The notes under the pieces: generated by a model
What the model was told of the DNA's origin: nothing
Databases searched by the model: none
The model's input: the letters and a program-made list of their open reading frames with translations, nothing else
Shown: piece by piece, positions 46,358 through 54,672 of the stretch
Layout of the letters: every line of letters begins with the position of its first letter
Numbering within the stretch: position 1 is the first letter of the stretch
DNA from: Moanibacter sp965226025
GTDB lineage: Bacteria; Verrucomicrobiota; Verrucomicrobiia; Opitutales; UBA2987
Reading direction: 5' to 3'
DNA length: 64,000 nt
Assembly (NCBI GenBank): GCA_965226025.1
Contig: CBDDCD010000003.1
Coordinates: 2,790,001 to 2,854,000 of the forward strand
Translations under genes and position numbers: made by a program

Positions 46358-48174
46358 GAGGCTGTCCCAAATCCGAGAGGATTTGGGTGGAAGCCTGATA
46401 CCGATATCAATCTTCGTCACGTTATGTAGACCACGACATGCCTTCCGTCCTCGGTAGCTTACCTTTTATCCGTTATGCACCTTTCCAGCACCCTTCCTCT
46501 CGCTTTGAGTCGATAGTTCTCCCAAGGAAGCGCCTCTGACTCGATTCTTGGATCCCTATGCCGCCTGCGTTGCCTCTTTCTCATGTTCTTGCGCAAGTCT
46601 CTGCGCGATTTTCCATAGATTGTGGGACAGAACCGACCAGGCCACGCTAAGGTTACGGTTGTCAAAGCCTTTGCTGCGTATCTTGCCCCCGTGCCATCGG
46701 TTCTTGAGCACTCCGATCCGGCCTTCGGTGCTCCCTCGTCGTCGCTGCAACCGGACAAAGCGCGGCTCCTCCATCCGCTCCTTGAGCTCTTGTGGATTGC
46801 GGGGCGTAAGGGCGTCAAAAATCCCCTCTGCCTGGAGCCGCTTGCTGGCCGCCTTCGAGGCATAGCCCCGATCCCCACTGATCGCTTCGATCTTCTCCTC
46901 TAAAGCGAAGCCCTTTTGCCTCTCCAGACTTTCCCAAAGCTGCTTCAATTCGCTCGGGGCCTGCCCCCCATACAGTTTCCAGTCCAACAGATATCCCTCT
47001 GCGCTCTCGCATAAATAAAGGGTGTTGCCAAACTCCACCTCCCGATCTGCCTTGCCTCGCACGATGACGTCAATCTCAGGTTCGTAGGCGCTCAGGATCT
47101 TCTCCTCATTCTTCACCTGCCGCCCCCCTATGATCCGTTCGTGCGCCTGTTTCATGACCTGCGGTATCTGCTCTAACATACCATCCATTCGCTCGATGAT
47201 TCGGCTCGCCTTCTTCTCGGTGTAATCGCTTTGCATCCACATAGCTTCCAATAAGTCACGGTGGCGAAGGGCATGGCCCTCAATCTTCTTGAGCAATAGC
47301 TTCATCCGCCGCAGGATCCCTTTACGCGCTTTGCCCGCCTCCCGGCGCCGACGCGCATGCGTCATCTCCAGGCACCGTTTGTTCATCTCCCGAGCCAATC
47401 CCTTTGCTCCCTGGGGCATGCGCTGTTTCATTCCCGCCTGCCGGATCAGACTGATCGCCTTGAGCAGCGTTGCTCCCACATCCTTGAGCAAGACCCAGTC
47501 CACGGGCCAGTGGATGTTCGCTTCCAGGCAAGTGGCGTCGATCAGGCATTCCCTCGTATCGATCGGCTTCTCTAATCCTGCCTCACCACAATGTTCAGCA
47601 TTGCCCACCACCTCGGTCATCCTTGCATGCAGCTGTCTCAGATACGCTTCGTCGAAGAATTTCGAATCCCGTTCCAGACTGCTCTTCGATATTTTCCGGA
47701 TCCCGTCTACCTCACGCACCCGGCAAAAATTAGCCAGAAGCTCACTGCGTCCCAACTCCTGCGACAGACAACGAAAGGATATCCCTCCGAGTAAATGACG
47801 CACCACCTCCACCCGTAGCGCTTTTATCGCTCTTAGAGCGCGTCGCTCCCGATCCTTCCCTCCCGCTTCATCCCATCCTTCCAAGGCTTTTACGATCGCC
47901 TCCCTTTCCAGCGAGGAGTCGATCAAAACCCGGTCAATCCGCTCCATTGTTTCCAGAAACACGGTGTAGTCTTTGCATCGAATGACTGGAGTTAGGGCTG
48001 GACGCAGGAAGCTTTGTACGGCAATATTTTTCATGAGAAGGGCGTGCTTTGTATTTGACTAACGCAAGCATAAGCGCCCTTTTTCGCCGGATCGAGCTTT
48101 TTGCAGCTCTATCCGGCCTTTTTTTTGCCCATAACTCATTAAAAATCAATTGTTTCCACCACTGGGACGGGCTC
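46358..48174 (-). mobile_element. ISNCY/ISDol1-like insertion sequence, copy 3 (1817 bp)
   Basis: Same ends and length as the other copies and the same orientation as copy 1, flanked by the direct repeat TACCTA (46352-46357 and 48175-48180). It is inserted near the 5' end of phnA. Confidence 0.93.
46556..48034 (-). CDS. DDE transposase of IS copy 3
   Basis: 492 residues with the same translation as the other copies and the same acids (Asp166, Asp388, Glu437). It starts at ATG 48034 below the leader hairpin at 48086-48126. Confidence 0.9.
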   Translation of the reverse strand: MKNIAVQSFLRPALTPVIRCKDYTVFLETMERIDRVLIDSSLEREAIVKALEGWDEAGGKDRERRALRAIKALRVEVVRHLLGGISFRCLSQELGRSELLANFCRVREVDGIRKISKSSLERDSKFFDEAYLRQLHARMTEVVGNAEHCGEAGLEKPIDTRECLIDATCLEANIHWPVDWVLLKDVGATLLKAISLIRQAGMKQRMPQGAKGLAREMNKRCLEMTHARRRREAGKARKGILRRMKLLLKKIEGHALRHRDLLEAMWMQSDYTEKKASRIIERMDGMLEQIPQVMKQAHERIIGGRQVKNEEKILSAYEPEIDVIVRGKADREVEFGNTLYLCESAEGYLLDWKLYGGQAPSELKQLWESLERQKGFALEEKIEAISGDRGYASKAASKRLQAEGIFDALTPRNPQELKERMEEPRFVRLQRRRGSTEGRIGVLKNRWHGGKIRSKGFDNRNLSVAWSVLSHNLWKIAQRLAQEHEKEATQAA

Positions 48175-48180
48175 TACCTA
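48175..48180. repeat. Target duplication TACCTA, right copy (IS copy 3)
   Basis: Matches 46352-46357 at the other end of the element. A 6-bp duplication here and 7 bp at copy 2 fit the variable 6-7 bp known for the ISDol1 group. Confidence 0.85.
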
Positions 48181-48224
48181 CGCCGGTTGACCTCAAAAGA
48201 GACGCATGGAAAGGTCGAAGCCAT
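48181..48224 (-). pseudogene. phnA: phnA 5' end beyond IS copy 3
   Basis: ATG 48224 opens MASTFPCVSFEVNRRR, which continues in frame into YRVGPYPVVVICVDG across the insertion point. The residues before the first beta strand (FEVNRRRYRV) match the usual PhnA N-terminus, which confirms the reconstruction. Confidence 0.8.
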
Positions 48225-48260
48225 CACTTGGTGCCTGTTCGAAGAGATTCTACGCCTTTT

Positions 48261-49016
48261 CTATTGAACCAGATCGTCGCTGTGGAGTGACGGGCACCAA
48301 TGCTTTTCAATGAAACCAATGGCAAGTTCGGTGCCTTCGTCGTGGCCGACATAGGGAGGGAGTGCTGGGTTGTAGATCGCATCGGTGAGGTCGCGAATGA
48401 GGGCGGTATTCACTCCCCAGAGCACCATTTGCTTGATGGCGAATGTCCGATGCAGAATGCACATTGTGGTGTGAACGCCCATGATCAGAAGCCACTCAAT
48501 CTCGCGGTGCTGGAGAAAGGTGTAAACCTCCTTGCCATTGTCGGAGATTACGTCGAGTTCCTGATCGATTGCGATACCTGGATTCTGGCGCGTCCAGTTG
48601 CTCTTGCCTTCTGTTTCTCCAGTATCTGAGCCGTTCTTTCTCGCGTCGAAGGGGAGGGGAGGATCGTCGTGTTCGAGATTGGCGGGCGGTTCGATCGGCG
48701 AGAGAGAAAGGATTCGTTCGCGTGCCGATGAGTCGGCATAGAATTCCATCGTATCGGAAGGAGCATGGATGATGGCGGCACCCTGCCGCCTAGCGGCTGC
48801 GACAACCGCATTCATTCTCGGAATCATAGATTCGAGTCGTTCTACCGCGCCGCGAAAAGGGTGGTTATCCCAGACGTCGCAGAGCAGGACGGCGGTGTTT
48901 GCTGCAGGACAAGGCTGAGTCCGCTCCCGAATTTTCCAGATGTAGTACCCGCGATCGTCCTGAGTGAACTCCTGATTGCGGAAGTGGAGCTGGAAGAGGG
49001 TAGGCTGCTTGTTCAT
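48261..49016 (-). CDS. Isochorismatase-family cysteine hydrolase
   Basis: The 251-residue protein has the triad regions: Asp in AVLLCDVWDNH, a Lys in the central DNGKEVYTF segment and the nucleophile Cys in LIMGVHTTMCILHRTF with the preceding cis-peptide Gly-Val. It is longer than average because of a charged insertion at about 115-150. The family includes nicotinamidases and N-carbamoyl or ureide hydrolases. It is 36 bp upstream of phnA on the same strand and may have shared transcription before the IS arrived. The substrate is unknown. Confidence 0.85.
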   Translation of the reverse strand: MNKQPTLFQLHFRNQEFTQDDRGYYIWKIRERTQPCPAANTAVLLCDVWDNHPFRGAVERLESMIPRMNAVVAAARRQGAAIIHAPSDTMEFYADSSARERILSLSPIEPPANLEHDDPPLPFDARKNGSDTGETEGKSNWTRQNPGIAIDQELDVISDNGKEVYTFLQHREIEWLLIMGVHTTMCILHRTFAIKQMVLWGVNTALIRDLTDAIYNPALPPYVGHDEGTELAIGFIEKHWCPSLHSDDLVQ

Positions 49017-49098
49017 TTTTTGTCGCGATTCGCCTTTGGTTTATCGAAATCCGTCCCCTCCTTCGCCATAACGGCTCCGGAGGAGGTTACGGATTTCG

Positions 49099-50100
49099 CT
49101 ACGAGCGTCCTTCATCCGCGATTTTGTAGAGTTCATCCGCGGAGTATTTGCCGGGAGCTTCTCGGTTGCGGGCCATTTCCCCGGCAATGCGTTGGAGGAG
49201 CCGGTTGAAGGGAGTTTGGATGCCAAGGATTTTGCCCAGGCGCACGATTTCACCATTGAGGTAGTCGGCTTCGGTGGAGCCTTGTTTTCGCATGAGACTC
49301 TGCCAAGTGGACCCACGGTTCCTTACCTTATCGGGTAGCCGGTTGACTCCACGGCGTGACTTGGTCCTTCCGGCGAGGGCGGAACGCGGCTCGAGGGGCA
49401 GTCCTGCGGCGCGCAAACACCGCTCGGCCTCCTCTCGAGTGCGCTCGTTATAGCGATCTAAGTCACCCTTACCGTCGCAGATGGCGCTCAAAGCGTTGCC
49501 GAGGTTACCGACCAGCTTTGCGCCTTTAGCGGCCATCACGTTGGGGTTTTCCAAAACGGCAAAGCTCGCTTCCGTCAAATCCGACACCGCTTGTGTAACC
49601 AGGGTGTCGACACCGGTTGGGTAGTCGCCGACTTCGAGGTAACCTGCATTTCCCTCGACCGGGTTATAGACCTTCCCGTCCTCCAGGTATATCCCGGTGA
49701 ATCCAACCATGACCCCGTAGACGCGTTCAAAGTAGCGAGCCGCGGTCGGTTCGTTCGAAATGGTGTTTTGGGCGCATAGAACAGGTAGATTTTCCGTATC
49801 GACCCCGGCCTGAACAAGCGCTCGAAGCGCTGCTTCGGTATCCTGGGACTTCATGCAGAGTACGACGACGTCGTTTGGGCGCCATTCGACTTCCTGGGGA
49901 GTGGTTACCGACGGTATCTCAATGCAATAGCTGTCTTGGGGTGTGATTAGCTGAAGCCCGCTCTTATTTACTCGGCCGACATGGCCGGGCCTCCCGATGA
50001 GGACAGACTGATGGCAGGTTCGGAAGAGATGCCCTCCCATCGAACTTCCAATCCCCCCTGCTCCGTAGATGATGTAGCGCGTTATTCTGCGTCTAATCAT
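49099..50100 (-). CDS. Ketopantoate reductase (PanE/ApbA)-family dehydrogenase
   Basis: The 333 residues open with the NADP-binding motif YIIYGAGGIGSSMGG. They continue with DVVVLCMKSQDTEAAL and the catalytic region VMAAKGAKLVGNLGNALSA (Lys and Asn of the family), ending with the helical C-terminal domain (YLNGEIVRLGKILGIQTPFN). It reduces 2-keto acids such as ketopantoate, but many members have other substrates and nothing nearby belongs to pantothenate synthesis. The start overlaps the stop of a Fic remnant (ATGA, 50097-50100). Confidence 0.85.
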   Translation of the reverse strand: MIRRRITRYIIYGAGGIGSSMGGHLFRTCHQSVLIGRPGHVGRVNKSGLQLITPQDSYCIEIPSVTTPQEVEWRPNDVVVLCMKSQDTEAALRALVQAGVDTENLPVLCAQNTISNEPTAARYFERVYGVMVGFTGIYLEDGKVYNPVEGNAGYLEVGDYPTGVDTLVTQAVSDLTEASFAVLENPNVMAAKGAKLVGNLGNALSAICDGKGDLDRYNERTREEAERCLRAAGLPLEPRSALAGRTKSRRGVNRLPDKVRNRGSTWQSLMRKQGSTEADYLNGEIVRLGKILGIQTPFNRLLQRIAGEMARNREAPGKYSADELYKIADEGRS

Positions 50101-50290
50101 TCTGAAGAAAGTACTTCCAGGCGATCCGGCAGGTCCGTTGGGACAAGGAAGCCGAAGGCGCGACCTTGCCTCTTTCGTTGCAACAGGCCAAGCTGAACGA
50201 GCTTAAGTAGATCGGTTCTTGCAGTTTGATACACCACGGCATGGCTATTCTGATGGCTCTCGATTGTGTAACGCTGATAAGGATGCTTGA
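50097..50290 (-). pseudogene. Fic-family protein, C-terminal remnant
   Basis: The minus strand encodes RYTIESHQNSHAVVYQTART and then DLLKLVQLGLLQRKRQGRAF, the winged-helix tail typical of Fic proteins, ending at 50097. There is no upstream Fic core: the region toward 50361 shows only an AT-rich control-like stretch. Confidence 0.6.
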
Positions 50291-50361
50291 GATCGAATTA
50301 AGGGCTCACATACTTCAATTTAAGCGTCCAAATTGAAATATAAATTCACATATTTCAACTC

Positions 50362-50658
50362 ATGCGGATCGAAGACTTCCATTCCGGCTCATATCGCCAG
50401 CAATTCCAGTACCGCAGTTTCCAACCGGAGGCTGTCAACCACGCTTGGACATGGCAAGACGCGTCGATAAATAGTCTCCTCTCGGAGGCCAACCGTTGGT
50501 TGGGGGAGCTTAATGCATTCAGTGGGATTCATTTACCAAACCGACTACGAGGTCTCGAACGAGGGCTCGACATTAAGGAAAGTATGCAGTGCGTGAGTCC
50601 CACCGGGCATCCTCATCCACCGGGCGCCCTCATCGTGAAATCGGATCGCGTACGTTGA
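50362..50658 (+). pseudogene. Fic-family protein, N-terminal remnant
   Basis: 98 residues starting MRIEDFHSGSYRQQFQYRSF with the Fic_N pattern PEAVNHAWTWQDASINSLLSEANRWLGELNAFSG. The frame then degenerates before the active-site domain. The upstream direct repeats of TTCAATTTAAG/AAATTGAAATAT type (about 50310-50360) look like an old operator. It is opposite in orientation to the C-terminal remnant, so the two may come from different genes or from an inversion. Confidence 0.6.
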
Positions 50659-50725
50659 GGAGCGCCTTGGCGTAGCCGACGAGCCACGAATTCCCCATCT
50701 TCCAGTCTTCGGTATCGCGCATCAT

Positions 50726-51565
50726 TCAAATCTCCCTCTTCATTATCTCCATCGCCCTCGCCACGACCTCCCGATCGATTCCGAAGCCCGATTCCATTTT
50801 TTCAGCCATCTCTTCCGGCTTCATCTCCCGGCGCACCACATTATCGTGATTTCGAATCTGAAACCGTGTGCCCTGCAGGTAGTGCTGTTCCTGCCCTCGG
50901 ATGCAAGTGAGAACGAGGTATTGCATCATATCCCATTTGAATGAGGAATCCCAGACCTTGAGAAAATCACCTGGCTCGACCGGTTGAGTTTTGAACGTCA
51001 GTCGGTAGGTCCGGTTCCCTTGCTGCACGGTGTGAAGAGAGATTTCCTCTCCTCCCCGTTGAGGGATGAGGATGAGTTCGTTGAAGGAAGTTCGGATTCT
51101 TCGCGGTTCCTTTATGTCGAGGGGAATGGGATCAACGATCAAATAGCCGGGATCAAGCAGATGCGGTCTTTCGTTGATCCAGACGATGATGGCGCTGTGA
51201 GTATCGTCACCGTATTTTCTGTCCGCCAGAATCGGTGCTGCTTTCCATCCGAGCGAGCGCACCAAGTGTAAAAGGGTCGCAGATAAAGAAAAGCAAGTTC
51301 CGCCCGTGCCGAACCTGAAATGATCCCCAAGCACTTCCTTCGGCTCTCTCCGGGCCCGTTCCGGTGAACCCTCCTCTTGGATCTTGATGACCTTGGTCAG
51401 ATTCTCGTAAGGGAGACAGGCGAAAGTCCGGGCGACCCATCGCAGGAGATTCCATCGATCGCGACTCGCTGCCAAGCCGAATTGACTCAAGAAGGTTGTG
51501 AGCAATGCCCCATCCGTCGGTGCCACCAGAGGGTTCTTCGGCATTTTCGCAAAGTATTCGGACAC
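50726..51565 (-). CDS. Arylamine N-acetyltransferase-like enzyme
   Basis: The 279 residues carry the NAT triad: Cys91 in GTGGTCFSLS, His123 in DDTHSAIIV and Asp138 in LLDPGYLI. The N-terminal LPYENLTKV matches the family's FPYENL. These cytoplasmic enzymes move acetyl groups from acetyl-CoA to amines or hydrazines; some act in secondary metabolism. No partner genes are visible. Confidence 0.85.
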   Translation of the reverse strand: MSEYFAKMPKNPLVAPTDGALLTTFLSQFGLAASRDRWNLLRWVARTFACLPYENLTKVIKIQEEGSPERARREPKEVLGDHFRFGTGGTCFSLSATLLHLVRSLGWKAAPILADRKYGDDTHSAIIVWINERPHLLDPGYLIVDPIPLDIKEPRRIRTSFNELILIPQRGGEEISLHTVQQGNRTYRLTFKTQPVEPGDFLKVWDSSFKWDMMQYLVLTCIRGQEQHYLQGTRFQIRNHDNVVRREMKPEEMAEKMESGFGIDREVVARAMEIMKREI

Positions 51566-51861
51566 CGGATACCCGACAACCTGAAAAAGGAATCGGTCGG
51601 ACTTAGCCCAACTTTGGCGGAAAGTTGGGCTAGGAGGCTGTCGGTATGGACTTGGTCTAGATGACAGGATCTAGTGGGGAATCTGATAGCCTTGACATTC
51701 GCTTCCTGCCGGACGGGAGGACGGGTTCAGACAGAGTCAGATCTAAGAAAGCGGGCGGTGATGTAAAGCCGTAGATCGTCAACCTGGTGGTTCATCGGAT
51801 CCGTTGGGATCTGATGGGAGTTACCCATGTCGATAGTCCGAAGATAGGTCAAATCTTCGGT
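51566..51861. other. Intergenic region with a perfect hairpin
   Basis: It contains TAGCCCAACTTT (51604-51615) and AAAGTTGGGCTA (51621-51632), a 12-bp perfect stem with a 5-nt loop, upstream of the acetyltransferase. No gene was recognised in the rest. Confidence 0.5.
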
Positions 51862-52140
51862 TTAACCGGGGTACCGATATGCCTCTTCGCTCGGCTTAAC
51901 GGTTCGGGCCAGCCAGGGAGGGAGGCGAAGATTGTCCGGCGTGGAAGTCGGAGCCTCGTCTAGGGCGAGCCACTCCTCGTGAATCTCGAATGACTTTTTG
52001 GTATCGACCTCGACGTCGCCGTTTCGGTCGTTCGACTGCGCTTTCTCGACCCTGACTTTTTGATGCCAGCAGTGCATTCCCGAAACCGGATCAGGCTGGA
52101 CGGGAAAGGTCAGATTCTGATGAACTCCGCCATCCTTCCA
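51862..52140 (-). pseudogene. C-terminal remnant of an unidentified enzyme
   Basis: The minus frame GGVHQNLTFPVQPDPVSGMH, followed by CWHQKVRVEKAQSNDRNGDVEV, then a terminal ARTVKPSEEAYRYPG and a stop, looks like real protein and could be the tail of a molybdopterin-type oxidoreductase. I cannot confirm this. Upstream the frame continues only into the antisense of the dehydrogenase remnant, so the gene is truncated. Confidence 0.35.
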
Positions 52141-52221
52141 CCGATGCGTCCGGATTCGGGATCTTCGGAGGATTTTTCTTGGGAAGTTGATCAGCCAGCG
52201 AAATTGATTGAGAATTTGTAG

Positions 52222-52751
52222 ATGAAAGCGAAGCGGCTGACATTTCCGGGGAAAGAGCAGGTAGAGATCGAGGAAGTCGAGATTCCTGACGATCCAGGTG
52301 AGGGCGAGATTCTCGTCAAACATCTTTTTGGGTTGATCAGTCCGGGGACGGAGCTCGCCATGTTCACGGAGTCCCACGTGGGTTTCAAGGACCCGGATTT
52401 TAGCTATGCCAGCTACCCCTTTCTCCCTGGATATACTGCGGTTGGGAAGGTGCTTGTAGTGGGGTCGGGCTGTGATGCGTAGTAGGTATCGATACCGTAA
52501 CGGAACGCCTTGATGCTTCTAGACGATGTGGAATCGAACATTGTGTGAATCCGCTGACGGAAGACGTGAGTAGATGCATCGACGAGCTGACGGGAGGCAA
52601 AGGCTGCCAGATCGTTGTCGAAGCAACCGGCAATCCGGAAGTCGCACCTCAGGCACTAAAGGTCGCCGCCCAGGCGAGTGAAGCCTACTTCGGCCTTCTT
52701 AGGGAGAAGGAAACGTATTTGGGCGTGGTGCTGGATTTGAGCAAGTGGTAG
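52222..52751 (+). pseudogene. Zinc-type alcohol dehydrogenase remnant with large internal deletion
   Basis: The N-terminal part MKAKRLTFPGKEQVEIEEVE runs to FLPGYTAVGKVLVVGSGCDA and stops at 52482. A second frame (52545-52751) gives VSRCIDELTGGKGCQIVVEA and TGNPEVAPQALKVAAQ, from the Rossmann domain of the same family. About half of a 340-residue enzyme is missing. The final stop lies next to a TAGCCCGC repeat. Confidence 0.75.
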
Positions 52752-52845
52752 TAGCCCGCTTTTCGTCGCTGGCGAGAGGTGCGGTGTCGAGAGAATGATT
52801 CAGCGGCCGTAACGACACTGTGAAACCTGCGGGCAAAGCGGGCTA
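52752..52845. repeat. TAGCCCGC palindromic repeat, copy B
   Basis: TAGCCCGCTTTT at 52752-52763 and AAAGCGGGCTA at 52835-52845 frame a 94-bp element without the second compound palindrome. The right arm provides the TAG stop of the adjacent phytanoyl-CoA dioxygenase gene. Confidence 0.7.
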
Positions 52846-53655
52846 TACAAATAGAGACGTAGCTTCACCCTCCTTCGCCTCACCCACTAGTAACTTCCAG
52901 CACTGGTTGCGCATGGCGCGCTCCTTGTAGTGATCGCTTTGGCCGACGTTCAAAGGTTTGGAGAATGTCAGGATATTGCGAGCATCCCCTGCCTTTTCTT
53001 TTCTGTCCCAGTTCGCTGGTCGGTCTAGCGCATCAGGTCGGTGATTCCAAGTCGGGGCGGAGTTCTCTGAAGTGCGCTTAAAGAGGAACTTCACCATGTG
53101 CCGCTTCTGTTCTGATCTGTTGGCAGCGGTGCCGTGCCAAAGATCATAGTGAGTGAAAGCGATCGTTCCTGCTTTAACAGTAAGAGCGACTTGCCCCCTT
53201 ACGTTGGTGTAGGTGGCCATCCGGTCCGTCGGGGCATTGCGAAAGTGAGTTCCGGGTATGATCATGGTTGGTCCCATCTCCGCAGTCACATCCCGGGAAT
53301 AGTAGAGGGCGAGCAGACGATTGATGCCTGCCGTTCGCTGATTGCGGCTGTCCTGATGCCACTGCATGTAGCCGGAGCGAGGACGCTTGAGGTGCCAGTG
53401 TCGATGAGCTTGGAGTTCGTAGTCTCTCCCCAATAGACTCAGGAGTATTCCGTTAACAACCGAGTGAGTTACAATTTGCTCGAGCTCGGGAACCGCCTCG
53501 ATAATCGCGTCACTTGGGTTCTTTCTGAGCTTGTCCAACTTGGAAGCGATCATTTCGTGAAGGCCCTTGGGGAAGCGGGGTCTCACGGTGTGGTATCCGT
53601 TGACTATAAAACGTGCCACTTCCGGGTCCGAGAGTAGATAGCGCTGGTTGCTCAT
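52843..53655 (-). CDS. Phytanoyl-CoA dioxygenase (PhyH)-family protein
   Basis: This 270-residue Fe(II)/2-oxoglutarate oxygenase has the metal site His-x-Asp in YMQWHQDSRN and the distal His in THYDLWHGTAANRS, with the 2-oxoglutarate Arg in KRHMVKFLFKR. Such enzymes hydroxylate varied small molecules. The last codons end at a TAG supplied by the TAGCCCGC repeat, so the C-terminus may be slightly truncated. The start ATG overlaps the preceding gene in an ATGA (53652-53655), indicating a two-gene unit. Confidence 0.85.
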   Translation of the reverse strand: MSNQRYLLSDPEVARFIVNGYHTVRPRFPKGLHEMIASKLDKLRKNPSDAIIEAVPELEQIVTHSVVNGILLSLLGRDYELQAHRHWHLKRPRSGYMQWHQDSRNQRTAGINRLLALYYSRDVTAEMGPTMIIPGTHFRNAPTDRMATYTNVRGQVALTVKAGTIAFTHYDLWHGTAANRSEQKRHMVKFLFKRTSENSAPTWNHRPDALDRPANWDRKEKAGDARNILTFSKPLNVGQSDHYKERAMRNQCWKLLVGEAKEGEATSLFV

Positions 53656-53948
53656 TTCAAAGGTTCCATTTTCTGAAGTATGAATTCGTATCCCACTACA
53701 TCGAGATCGTGATTGTGGAAAGGAGCTTGCCTGTGAGGAAACTGAATAACTTGCCAGCCGTCAACGATGGCATCGTGGACCGATTGATAGGGCCACTCTT
53801 CGGCCTCGACTGTGATCTCCGCCCGGTATCCCTTTTTCGGCTCAATGAGGGTAAAGCCAAGCAACTCGGAAAATACGCTTGGGGTTTTGGCGTGAAGGTA
53901 GAGGAGCCGCTGCTTAGGCAAGGAGGGCTCTAAGGATCTTTTTGGCAT
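53652..53948 (-). CDS. Small conserved-looking hypothetical protein upstream of PhyH
   Basis: 98 residues with a basic N-terminus and a beta-rich body (YRAEITVEAEEWPYQSVHDA, VGYEFILQKMEPLK). There is no known motif. The ATGA overlap with the PhyH gene makes it a real, co-translated frame. It begins six bases after the nagB remnant's stop region. The function is unknown. Confidence 0.6.
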   Translation of the reverse strand: MPKRSLEPSLPKQRLLYLHAKTPSVFSELLGFTLIEPKKGYRAEITVEAEEWPYQSVHDAIVDGWQVIQFPHRQAPFHNHDLDVVGYEFILQKMEPLK

Positions 53949-53954
53949 TCCGGA

Positions 53955-54337
53955 TCAGGTGGGATTCTTGTTCAATTCAGAGGCAGACTCCCTGTCAAGG
54001 TAGAGATAGGTCTGGCCGTGGGCCTGAAGAATCGAGGCGGGAACTCCGTTGCTCACTTCGCCCTCGAGGGTCTCCTTGACGGCTCGCGCCTTGCGCTGGT
54101 CGGGCACTGTGAGAATGATGGATCGGGACTTCATGATCTGCCTGATGCTCATTGAGACTGCCTGTTTCGGCACGTCTTCGAGAGAGGGAAACCATCCTTC
54201 TCCCATCTGCTGGCGCCCGTAGCCAGGATGATGTTCGCCGCACCCTTTTGCCCGATCGCACTTTTGAGGAGCTCAGCCCCATCCACGGCTGCCTTTGTCC
54301 CACATTCAATCTTGTTCTCAGAAACTATAACGCGCAT
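53955..54337 (-). pseudogene. Glucosamine-6-phosphate deaminase (NagB-like) remnant
   Basis: The N-terminal frame from ATG 54337 (MRVIVSENKIECGTKAAVDG, then AANIILATGAS) matches NagB. After about 45 residues it jumps frame into the C-terminal part (PSLEDVPKQAVSMSIRQIMK, SIILTVPDQRKARAVKETLEGEVSNGVPASIL and the end of the protein). The central 130 or so residues with the catalytic Asp/His are deleted. Confidence 0.8.
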
Positions 54338-54560
54338 GGTTCTCCCGAAATAACCAACAGATTGAGTTCCCATGTCGAATGTATATCGCGGAACGGTGTG
54401 GCGTCGAAGTAGAGGTTGAAGGAGACCACATAGTCAGTGTGCGTGAGGTAGCGGTCGATGAATCTCTACATCTGATCGGACCGCCCCTGGTCGATCTGTA
54501 TTGAAATCGAGAAAAAGCACAATTCCCGACGAATGCAACATTAAGAAAAAGGATCTGAAG

Positions 54561-54602
54561 CTGTGACATCTGTTGTGACGATCGTAAAAACAGATGTCAC
54601 AG
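54561..54602. promoter_or_regulatory. Perfect 14-bp palindrome upstream of the ligase gene
   Basis: CTGTGACATCTGTT (54561-54574) and AACAGATGTCACAG (54589-54602) are exact inverted copies with a 14-nt spacer, ending 70 bp before the ligase start. It may be a terminator for upstream genes or a regulator site. From 54338 to 54560 no gene was seen. Confidence 0.5.
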
Positions 54603-54672
54603 AGAATCACTTAATCGTGTTGTGTAAATAGCGGTCAGAAATTGAAGTATTGGGATACGCGGGTAAGAAAAG

